Source of the DNA: SIG588 sp045599305
GTDB lineage: Bacteria > Bacillota > Clostridia > Oscillospirales > Acutalibacteraceae
Length of the DNA: 30,681 nt
Direction: 5' to 3'
Assembly (NCBI GenBank): GCA_045599305.1
Contig: JAZRVU010000037.1
Location: 1-30,681 of the forward strand
Shown: positions 16,166-22,085 of the stretch, piece by piece
Layout of the letters: the number at the start of each line of letters is the position of its first letter
Numbering within the stretch: the first letter of the stretch is position 1
The notes under the pieces: model-generated
What the model saw: only the letters and a program-made list of their open reading frames with translations
What the model was told of the DNA's origin: nothing
Database searches by the model: none
Made by a program: the position numbers and the translations under genes

Positions 16166-16564
16166 TCATCGGGGGCAGGCTGTGCCCCCCTGCCGGCAGG
16201 CGGCACACACACCGCCGAACTGCAGCGACACGGTCTCCACCGAAAAACCGGTGGCGGCGGCCGCGGCAGCCAGCGTATCGGGAACGGGCAGCATATCCAG
16301 ATCGGCCACACAGCCGCAGCAGCGGCAGACGGTGTGCGGATGGGGCAGTGTGTTGGCGTCGAACCGCTCCTGCCCCTCCACCACGCCGATCGAACACGCC
16401 AGCCCGGCCGCCTTGAGGTGGCCGAGGTTGCGGTAGACGGTGGCAAGGCTCAGGTCGGGGATCGAGGGCTTGAGCTGCCGGTAGATCCATTCTGCCGTGG
16501 GGTGCGATTTCGTGCCGCGCAGACAGGTGAGGATCGCCTCACGTTTCTTGCTGTAGCGTTCCAT
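16166..16564 (-). CDS. perR: Peroxide-responsive repressor PerR (Fur family)
   Basis: 132 residues with the Fur-family winged helix (1-65) and dimerisation domain. With an offset of 16, every ligand of B. subtilis PerR has its counterpart. The regulatory metal site is H21, D69, H75, H77 and D88 (for H37, D85, H91, H93, D104). The structural zinc site is C80, C83, C120 and C123 (for C96, C99, C136, C139). Asp at position 88 favours PerR over Fur. The ATG at 16564 follows AAAAGGAG; the open frame upstream is antisense to the GH32 gene and rejected. It is transcribed with rubrerythrin and probably represses its own operon through the palindrome at 16578-16600. Confidence 0.93.
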   Translation of the reverse strand: MERYSKKREAILTCLRGTKSHPTAEWIYRQLKPSIPDLSLATVYRNLGHLKAAGLACSIGVVEGQERFDANTLPHPHTVCRCCGCVADLDMLPVPDTLAAAAAATGFSVETVSLQFGGVCAACRQGGTACPR

Positions 16565-16577
16565 AACGCGTCTCCTT

Positions 16578-16600
16578 TTGCAAACGATTCTCATTTGCAA
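16578..16600. promoter_or_regulatory. Palindromic PerR/Fur-type operator
   Basis: TTGCAAA (16578-16584), 9-base centre, TTTGCAA (16594-16600). On the minus strand the centre reads TGAGAATCG, a Fur-box-like core. It begins 5 bases downstream of the -10 hexamer, over the expected transcription start and before the perR ribosome site, where bound repressor would block initiation. Confidence 0.75.
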
Positions 16601-16604
16601 TTTT

Positions 16605-16632
16605 ATTATAGCAAAATTACGCGCTTTGTCAA
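16605..16632 (-). promoter_or_regulatory. Consensus SigA promoter of the perR-rbr operon
   Basis: Minus strand: perfect -35 TTGACA (16627-16632), 16-base spacer, perfect -10 TATAAT (16605-16610). Such strength fits a gene held off by a repressor. Confidence 0.88.
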
Positions 16633-16681
16633 GAAATTTATGATGCCTTCGAAAAGTAGAGGGGGACTTTCGGTACGGCCG

Positions 16682-16710
16682 TTGCAATCGGCGGCGATCT
16701 GTGGTATGAT
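16682..16710 (+). promoter_or_regulatory. Candidate SigA promoter of the GH32-XRE pair
   Basis: -35 TTGCAA (16682-16687), 17-base spacer, -10 TATGAT (16705-16710), 23 bases before the GH32 start codon and back to back with the perR promoter. Confidence 0.6.
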
Positions 16711-16733
16711 GAGACAAAACGGGGGTGCGGCAA

Positions 16734-18296
16734 ATGCGTATCGACAAGGCGTATCTGATGCTGCCGGTGACAGACCGGATGACGAACAAAAAACTGAAAT
16801 TCATCGAAAACGGCGAGCTGATCTTCGATCTGGACGTGCGGCTCGACCCGGTCTCGCCGCGCGCGGTGGCCTGTTATGATGTCCGGCGGTTTATCGGCCG
16901 GGACATCACCTTCGAGGTGGAGCCGCCCGTGCCCTTCACCCCGGTGCTCACCGACCGCCGGGAGGAGCCGGAGCTCTACCGCGAAAAGTATCGCCCGCAG
17001 GTGCACTTTTCCACCCGCTTCGGCTGGCTGAACGACCCCAACGGCCTCATCAAGATCGGCGACACCTATCATCTGTATTATCAGCATAACCCCTGTATGT
17101 GGAACTGGGGCAATATGCATTGGGGGCACGCGATCTCGACCGACCTGTTCCACTGGCAGGAGCAGGAGATCGTGCTGTTCCCGGACGAACTGGGCACCAT
17201 GTTTTCGGGCTCTGCCATCGAGGACACCCGCAATGTGTCGGGGCTCGGTGACGGCGTGACGCCCCCCATCCTCTATTTTTACACCGCGGCCCCCAATTCC
17301 CTGCTCTCCCGCGGGCACTCCTGCAGCCAGTGTCTGGCCTATTCCACCGACGGCGGCATGACGCTGCAAAAATATGCCGCCAACCCCATCGTGCCGCACA
17401 TCATGGCGGAAAACCGTGATCCCAAGGTGGTGTGGTGCGAGCCGCTGGGCAAATATCTGATGGCGCTCTATCTCGACGGGAACCTCTTCACGCTGCTCTC
17501 CTCGGCCGATCTGCTCCACTGGGAGCGGTTTCAGGATCTGGAGATGCCGGGCGAGCGGGAGTGCCCCGATATGTTCCCCCTCACGGCGGATGACGGGCAG
17601 ACGCACTGGTGTATCTGCGGCGCCTCCACATACTATCTCGTAGGCGATTTTATTGACGGCCGGTTTGTGCCGATACAGGATATCCGTCAGCTGCGCCGCA
17701 GCGGTCTCGGTTACGCCGGGCAGACCTATTCCGGCCTGCCGGACGGCCGCCGCCTGCTGTTTTTGTGGGAGAATCTGCCGTTGGGCAGTGACACTCTCTG
17801 CGGGCAGATGAGCGTGCCGCTGGAACTGCGGCTGAAAAAGGATGCCGGCGGCTATCGGCTGACGGCGTACCCGGCCAAAGAGATCGAAACGCTGGCGGCC
17901 CATACCGAAGAGCGGCACGGCGTCTGCGTGCGCCGGGACGCGCCCCTGCGCCTTGAAGGGCTCGGCCGTGAAGCAGGAGATCTGCTGCTGACCTTCCCCT
18001 ATCAAGAGGGGAAGACATTCACCGTCAGCCTGTTCGGCGAAAGCTGTGCGGTGGATATGGCCAAGAACGAGGTCTGCCTCAATAACTGCCGCGTGCCGCT
18101 CGATACGGACAGAACGGGAATGTGCGATGTCCGCATGATCTTCGATACCTGCACCACGGAGATCTTTACCGAGGACGGCGCCTATCCCATGCCTGTCAGC
18201 GCGGTGGCCGACCGGAATCTGGATACCCTCACCGTCACCGGCGAGGTGGACGATCTTTCGGTCAGTTATACGGCTTTGAACGGTATCTGGGATTGA
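16734..18296 (+). CDS. GH32 fructan/sucrose hydrolase, cytoplasmic
   Basis: 520 residues. Catalytic motifs of family GH32 are all present: WLNDPNG (98-104, nucleophile D101), RDP (228-230, transition-state stabiliser) and ECPD (acid/base E276). A C-terminal beta-sandwich fills about 400-520. The catalytic domain is preceded by about 85 residues (ELIFDLDVRLDP and onward) that look like a beta-sandwich; most sucrose-6-phosphate hydrolases lack this, and it is more typical of levanase-like members. There is no signal peptide, so the substrate must be imported. The ATG at 16734 is preceded by GGGGG at about 9 bases; the GTG at 16725 is in that site. The XRE gene follows after 22 bases. Confidence 0.93.
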   Translation: MRIDKAYLMLPVTDRMTNKKLKFIENGELIFDLDVRLDPVSPRAVACYDVRRFIGRDITFEVEPPVPFTPVLTDRREEPELYREKYRPQVHFSTRFGWLNDPNGLIKIGDTYHLYYQHNPCMWNWGNMHWGHAISTDLFHWQEQEIVLFPDELGTMFSGSAIEDTRNVSGLGDGVTPPILYFYTAAPNSLLSRGHSCSQCLAYSTDGGMTLQKYAANPIVPHIMAENRDPKVVWCEPLGKYLMALYLDGNLFTLLSSADLLHWERFQDLEMPGERECPDMFPLTADDGQTHWCICGASTYYLVGDFIDGRFVPIQDIRQLRRSGLGYAGQTYSGLPDGRRLLFLWENLPLGSDTLCGQMSVPLELRLKKDAGGYRLTAYPAKEIETLAAHTEERHGVCVRRDAPLRLEGLGREAGDLLLTFPYQEGKTFTVSLFGESCAVDMAKNEVCLNNCRVPLDTDRTGMCDVRMIFDTCTTEIFTEDGAYPMPVSAVADRNLDTLTVTGEVDDLSVSYTALNGIWD

Positions 18297-18318
18297 TGCA
18301 GGAACAGGTGGTGAAAGT

Positions 18319-18558
18319 GTGGAATTGAACGAGGCAGTCAGCAGACGCATCACGGAACTTTTGGCACAGCGGAACATGACGCAGTATCAGTTGTTCATGA
18401 AAAGCGGCGTGCCGAAATCCACCATCGGGAATATCATCAACTGCGCGTACCCCTCCGTGAAACTGCGGGTGATCCACGAAATTTGTCAGGGGCTGGAGTT
18501 GTCGCTTGCCGATTTCTTCGATTCGCCGTTGTTTTGCGAAACCAATCTCGAGCCGTAG
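18319..18558 (+). CDS. Small XRE-family HTH regulator
   Basis: 79 residues, almost entirely a helix-turn-helix of the Cro/C1 (XRE) type: ITELLAQRNMTQYQLFMKSG, then VPKSTIGNIIN, then a helix ending LSLADFFDSP. It starts at GTG (18319) after GGTGG at about 7 bases. It probably shares a transcript with GH32. Single-domain XRE proteins close behind a metabolic gene usually act locally, but no target site is evident. Confidence 0.85.
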   Translation: MELNEAVSRRITELLAQRNMTQYQLFMKSGVPKSTIGNIINCAYPSVKLRVIHEICQGLELSLADFFDSPLFCETNLEP

Positions 18559-18560
18559 CA

Positions 18561-18590
18561 ACTCCGATCCCGGCGGTCGGAGTGGTTTTT
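18561..18590 (+). terminator. Intrinsic terminator after the XRE gene
   Basis: Stem ACTCCGA (18561-18567) / TCGGAGT (18577-18583) with a 9-base loop, followed by GG and five T, three bases after the stop codon. Confidence 0.85.
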
Positions 18591-18610
18591 ATATGGGACG
18601 GATAAACGTC

Positions 18611-18645
18611 AAACGGACAGCACCATGCGGTGCTGTCCGTTTTTG
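18611..18645. terminator. Second, bidirectional terminator
   Basis: Perfect 14-bp stem (18611-18624 with 18629-18642, AAACGGACAGCACC and its complement) around ATGC, ending in a T run on the plus strand. It also lies just downstream of the minus-strand gene remnant and may have been that gene's terminator. Confidence 0.8.
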
Positions 18646-18656
18646 CGTTACCGTTA

Positions 18657-18796
18657 TTTCTCCTTGATCAGCAAGCAGGAGTTCGCCTGCAGCCGGAATG
18701 TCGGTTATGCCGCTTGTGCCACGAGCCGCCGTTGGTGGTGTTGAGAAACTTGAACTTCCCGTAATCGGCTATGGTGTCAAAGCGTAAAGTTTCCAT
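18657..18796 (-). pseudogene. Deletion remnant of a glycoside hydrolase-like gene
   Basis: This fills most of the gap between the XRE gene and the bactofilin gene. From ATG 18796 the minus strand reads a natural-looking N-terminus, METLRFDTIADYGKFKFLN, then TTNGGSWHKRH. About 35 codons in, the sense is lost. In another frame the last 15 codons read TFRLQANSCLLIKEK and then stop, which looks like the C-terminus of an arabinofuranosidase- or xylosidase-type glycosidase. The two ends of one gene seem to have been joined by a large, out-of-frame internal deletion. A perfect promoter (18828-18856) is still in place. The family link is from memory and should be treated as tentative. Confidence 0.45.
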
Positions 18797-18827
18797 ACAT
18801 CATACGTCCTTTTGCTATGTTAGGAGC

Positions 18828-18856
18828 ATTATACAATCTGATAACAGGCGTGTCAA
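18828..18856 (-). promoter_or_regulatory. Perfect consensus SigA promoter driving the remnant
   Basis: Minus strand: TTGACA (18851-18856), 17-base spacer, TATAAT (18828-18833). It sits between the bactofilin stop and the remnant's start codon, with AAAAGGA as a possible ribosome site before the latter. Confidence 0.85.
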
Positions 18857-18872
18857 GCGGCTTTTCGCCCGT

Positions 18873-19568
18873 TTAGGCATCCTTTTCCGTGCGGCCGACC
18901 CGTGTATCGGGGGCGATTTTGATCTCTTCGCTGTATCGCACAGTCCCGATCTCGCAGCCCGCGCCGATGGTGACCACCCGACCGGAGACAACGGGGGCGT
19001 GCACGTGTTCTATGGTGACGGTGTCCCCCTCGATGGCCTCATCCACCTTAAATGCTTCCGAGTACGCGGCCTTTGAAAAAAGGCGGCCGAGCAGCGGCAG
19101 TCTGCCGCACCACGCCTGTTTTCGCGCCTTGTCGCCGAGGACGATGTGGATCTTTCCGCCGCCGATCGAGACTGCGCGACTGTCGGTGTTGAATGTGATA
19201 TCCGCGCTTTCGGCATTGAGAAGGCCGCCGCAGTCGAGTTCGCCGCGAAGTCGGAGGGTTTCCGCTTCAATTCCGCCGCCGGTGCGGAGCAGCCCGGCGC
19301 AGTCCACTGCCTCGCCCCGCACCTTGCCGCTGATTTTGGCTGCACCGGCCACCTCGATCTGGTTATCTGCCCGCACGTCACCTTTGACCGTGAACGAGCC
19401 CGCGATCCGGATTTTTCCCGCGCATTCGATGCTTCCGTCGCTTTTGGTCGCACCCGCGCAGGTCAGCCCCGTGCAGTGTATGTCCCCCCTGATATGACCG
19501 CTCCCCGCGATCTCGATCGGTTCGTTGTAGTTGCCCGCCGGGACGGCTCCTGCTCCTGCATATTTCAT
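18873..19568 (-). CDS. Bactofilin (polymer-forming cytoskeletal protein)
   Basis: 231 residues. Short beta-strand repeats fill most of the chain (IEIAGSGHIRGDIHCTG, IRIAGSFTVKGDVRADNQIEV), the beta-helical bactofilin pattern. A segment around 120-190 is less regular (GKIHIVLGDKARKQAWCGRL), then repeats resume (VVSGRVVTIGAGCEIGTVRY). Bactofilins self-assemble into membrane-associated filaments involved in cell shape, motility or envelope placement. The start overlaps the stop of the upstream HTH gene (ATGA). The pairing with a YhbD-type protein matches the yhbD-yhbE-yhbF locus of B. subtilis, except that there is a single bactofilin here. Confidence 0.87.
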   Translation of the reverse strand: MKYAGAGAVPAGNYNEPIEIAGSGHIRGDIHCTGLTCAGATKSDGSIECAGKIRIAGSFTVKGDVRADNQIEVAGAAKISGKVRGEAVDCAGLLRTGGGIEAETLRLRGELDCGGLLNAESADITFNTDSRAVSIGGGKIHIVLGDKARKQAWCGRLPLLGRLFSKAAYSEAFKVDEAIEGDTVTIEHVHAPVVSGRVVTIGAGCEIGTVRYSEEIKIAPDTRVGRTEKDA

Positions 19569-19987
19569 GTTTTCTCCTCCTTGATCAGCGAAAGAAATGC
19601 CTTTGTCACATCGCTTTCGCCGCTTTTTGTGATGACGGTGATCCGGTTGATCTCATCGGCGCGGAAGGTCTTTTCCCCGTATGCGGTGAAGAGCACCAGC
19701 AATGCGTTTTCCTGTTCATCCTGCCGGATCGTCTGTGCCAGTTCATCCAGCAGAACGTCCTCCTTCTTCGCGAGGATCAGTTTCACGCGCTCACAGATGA
19801 TCTCCTTAGGAAAGAAGGTCTCCTGCCCGGTGGCCGTCGACTTTTTGATAAACCATTCGTCCGGGATGAGCCCCATGCGCTTCCAGCGATACAGCGCACC
19901 GTAGGAAAAGCCATATTTGGCCAGCAGCTGCTTTTTGGATATCAATTTTTCGTCCCTGCCGACAATCTCGTCTGTCTCGTTTGACAT
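19565..19987 (-). CDS. yhbD: YhbD-like MerR-type HTH protein
   Basis: 140 residues. An N-terminal MerR-like HTH lies at about 15-55 (LISKKQLLAKYGFSYGALYR, then WKRMGLIPDEWF). After it comes a helical segment (about 60-95) and a C-terminal part (about 98-140) that reads like a small alpha/beta unit, VITKSGESDVTKAFLSLI. It matches the YhbD/DUF4004 type found beside bactofilin genes. AAAGGAG stands 7 bases before the start. The promoter upstream is covered by a perfect inverted repeat, so autoregulation is likely, and the bactofilin would be in the same regulon. Confidence 0.83.
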   Translation of the reverse strand: MSNETDEIVGRDEKLISKKQLLAKYGFSYGALYRWKRMGLIPDEWFIKKSTATGQETFFPKEIICERVKLILAKKEDVLLDELAQTIRQDEQENALLVLFTAYGEKTFRADEINRITVITKSGESDVTKAFLSLIKEEKT

Positions 19988-20014
19988 ACTGTCTCCTTTC
20001 GTTCACGTTGCTTC

Positions 20015-20055
20015 GTAACATTGTTATGCTACAGATCATAGCATAACAATGTTAC
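20015..20055. promoter_or_regulatory. Perfect 17-bp inverted repeat over the yhbD-bactofilin promoter
   Basis: GTAACATTGTTATGCTA (20015-20031), 7-base spacer, and its exact complement (20039-20055). The centre coincides with the -10 hexamer, and the right arm lies in the promoter spacer. It is a candidate operator for the HTH protein encoded downstream. Confidence 0.8.
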
Positions 20056-20063
20056 ATTGTCAA
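20035..20063 (-). promoter_or_regulatory. SigA promoter of yhbD-bactofilin
   Basis: Minus strand: perfect -35 TTGACA (20058-20063), 17-base spacer (20041-20057), -10 TATGAT (20035-20040). Confidence 0.82.
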
Positions 20064-20127
20064 TAGGCAACCCGAAAAAAAGATTGTGAACAAATTGTGA
20101 ATTGAACTGAACGACCGTACTTAAAAG

Positions 20128-20156
20128 TTGACACCCCCCTATGCCCATGCTAATAT
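20128..20156 (+). promoter_or_regulatory. Candidate SigA promoter of the EamA-LacI-glycosidase operon
   Basis: Perfect -35 TTGACA (20128-20133), 17-base spacer, weaker -10 TAATAT (20151-20156). It implies that transcription starts near 20163, which rules out the ATG at 20159 as the start of the EamA gene. Confidence 0.6.
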
Positions 20157-20194
20157 GAATGATAAGAAAGAATACTGCCGAAAGTGAAAGATAT

Positions 20195-21049
20195 ATGAAC
20201 TACCTGTTGTTGACCGCCAGCATTCTGCTGGAGACCGCCAAGGCGCTGATGCTGACCAAATTCAGCAAGGATTCCCTTACCGCCAACGGCGATATCTACA
20301 AATTCAATACCTTTATGTACATGGGCTCTCTGGCCGTCATTCTTTTGGGCGGGATCGGGCAGGTGTCGCTTTATTCCGTCATCATGGCGTTTTTCTTCGC
20401 GGTCGTCACCATGGGCACGCAGATATTTTTCCTCATGGCGCTCACCTGCGGCCCCATGTCCTTCACGGCCTTTCTGCAGGGCGCCGGGCTGGTGTTCCCC
20501 GTGCTGGCGGGGATCGTGTTCATGGGGGACAGGCTGGCCGTGCACCAGATCATCGCGTTCCCCATTCTCATCATCGCGCTCGCCCTCGTGTTCAATATCA
20601 GCCGCGAGGTGCTGTCGGCCCGGTGGACGGTGTTCGCGTCGCTTTCCATGGTGTGCATGGGGCTTGTGGGCATTATCCAGATGTATCACCAGAACTCGCC
20701 GCACCGCAATGAACTGGGCGGGTTTCTGTTCTTCTCATTTGTCTATGCGATTTTGCTGAATTTCATTTTGTGGAGAGTGGAGGCGCGAAAGCGCTGCCGC
20801 ACGTTCCCCCTTTCGGGCAAAAATCTGACGCTCTGCCTGCTTTCGGGCGTGTTCATGGGCATCGTGAATCTGGTCAATCTGTATCTGGCGGGGGTCATGC
20901 CCAAAATCGTCTTTTTCCCCGCCTCTAACGGCGGCCTGACCATCGTGACCATGCTCGGCTCGGTCATTTTCTTCAAGGAGCGGCTCAAGGGCAAGCAGTG
21001 GGTCGGCATCGTGGTCTGTCTGGCGGCGCTGTGTGTGCTGGGGCTGTGA
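20195..21049 (+). CDS. EamA/DMT-superfamily transporter
   Basis: 284 residues from ATG 20195 (MNYLLLTASILLETAKALML) with about ten membrane segments in two halves of five, the EamA pattern. Each half ends with the typical motif: PVLAGIVFMGDRL in the first and TMLGSVIFFKERLKGKQWVG in the second. Such proteins export or import small metabolites; the substrate cannot be read from the sequence. The longer frame from 20159 would begin upstream of the predicted transcription start. The ribosome site is weak (GAAAG). It is followed after 12 bases by a LacI regulator and then a glycosidase, so it may move a sugar or sugar derivative. Confidence 0.85.
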   Translation: MNYLLLTASILLETAKALMLTKFSKDSLTANGDIYKFNTFMYMGSLAVILLGGIGQVSLYSVIMAFFFAVVTMGTQIFFLMALTCGPMSFTAFLQGAGLVFPVLAGIVFMGDRLAVHQIIAFPILIIALALVFNISREVLSARWTVFASLSMVCMGLVGIIQMYHQNSPHRNELGGFLFFSFVYAILLNFILWRVEARKRCRTFPLSGKNLTLCLLSGVFMGIVNLVNLYLAGVMPKIVFFPASNGGLTIVTMLGSVIFFKERLKGKQWVGIVVCLAALCVLGL

Positions 21050-21061
21050 GCGGAGGACAGG

Positions 21062-22060
21062 ATGAACAAAAGAAACTATTCCATTCGCGATATCGCCGCA
21101 CTGGCCGGGGTCTCCGCGTCGGCGGTCTCCTATGTGCTGCACAATAAGCCGGGTGTGAGCGAGGCTACACGCAAGCGGGTGAAGGAAGTGCTGAAAAAGT
21201 ACAACTACACCGGTCAGCGGGTGAAAGAGGCGGGCAAGAGTTTTCTCATCCACCTCATCATCGACAACCGCACCGCCGCTTTTGACGATATGTTTTACAC
21301 CGCCTCCATGATCGGCATCATCGAGCAGTGCCGCCGGTACGACTATAACGTGGTGCTGACGAATATCACCACCGACCGCGGGTATCTGTCCCTCAAACGG
21401 TCGATCAAGCTGCACAATATCGACGGGGCGATCCTTTTGCAGAACGTCAGCGAAAAGACCTATGCGGGTCTCAATCTGTTCGATATCCCCTTTGTGGTGC
21501 TGGATGCCCACTGCGGCACGCAGAACTGCCCGAGTGTCGGCTGCGACTACACCGCCGCCGCAAAAAAAGCGGTCGATTACCTGCTGGCGACGGGGCACAA
21601 AAAGATCGCCTACCTCGGCCGCAGTGATGTGCCCAGTTTTCACGCGGCTACCCTGGCGGGGTACCGGCAGGCGCTGGGCGCAGACGGTGACGGGATCGCG
21701 CTGGCCGAAACGGACGCCGTCAGCGTGTCGCTGGCGGTCAGAAAACTGCTCGCGGCCGACCGACCCGACGCGATCTTCTGCGCGTGCGATATGCTGGCCG
21801 TTTACGCCATGGAATACCTGCAAAGCAGCGGCGTGCGGGTGCCGGAGGACATCGCGGTCTGTTCGATCGACAACATCCCCGTCTCGCAGTTTTGCTCCCC
21901 GCCCCTGACAACGGTGGATATCGACAAAAAGAAAATGGGGGAGACGGCGGTCGATCTGCTGATGGAGATGATATGGCAGAAGAAACCGCCGCATGAGGTG
22001 GAAAACCGCATACTGCCGCCGGGCAAGATCATGGAACGCGCTTCCGTGTCCAATAAATAA
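21062..22060 (+). CDS. LacI-family transcriptional regulator
   Basis: 332 residues. The N-terminal LacI HTH and hinge are clear (YSIRDIAALAGVSASAVSYV, then LHNKPGVSEATRKRV). Next comes a periplasmic-binding-protein-like sensor domain (about 60-330) with ACDMLAVYAMEYLQSSGVRV, then PEDIAVCSIDN, as in sugar-responsive members. GGAGG lies 5-6 bases before the ATG. Between a transporter and a glycosidase, it presumably controls this operon; no clear palindromic operator was found at 20128-20156. Confidence 0.92.
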   Translation: MNKRNYSIRDIAALAGVSASAVSYVLHNKPGVSEATRKRVKEVLKKYNYTGQRVKEAGKSFLIHLIIDNRTAAFDDMFYTASMIGIIEQCRRYDYNVVLTNITTDRGYLSLKRSIKLHNIDGAILLQNVSEKTYAGLNLFDIPFVVLDAHCGTQNCPSVGCDYTAAAKKAVDYLLATGHKKIAYLGRSDVPSFHAATLAGYRQALGADGDGIALAETDAVSVSLAVRKLLAADRPDAIFCACDMLAVYAMEYLQSSGVRVPEDIAVCSIDNIPVSQFCSPPLTTVDIDKKKMGETAVDLLMEMIWQKKPPHEVENRILPPGKIMERASVSNK

Positions 22061-22085
22061 TCCATATGGCAAGTGAGGGAAAATC

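Noticed and set aside
16638..18377. 579-codon open frame on the minus strand
   Set aside because: Antisense to GH32, which has all catalytic motifs. No ribosome site or family resemblance.
20159..20194. ATG at 20159 as the EamA start
   Set aside because: It lies 3 bases after the -10 hexamer, upstream of the expected transcription start. The ATG at 20195 begins the natural first membrane helix.
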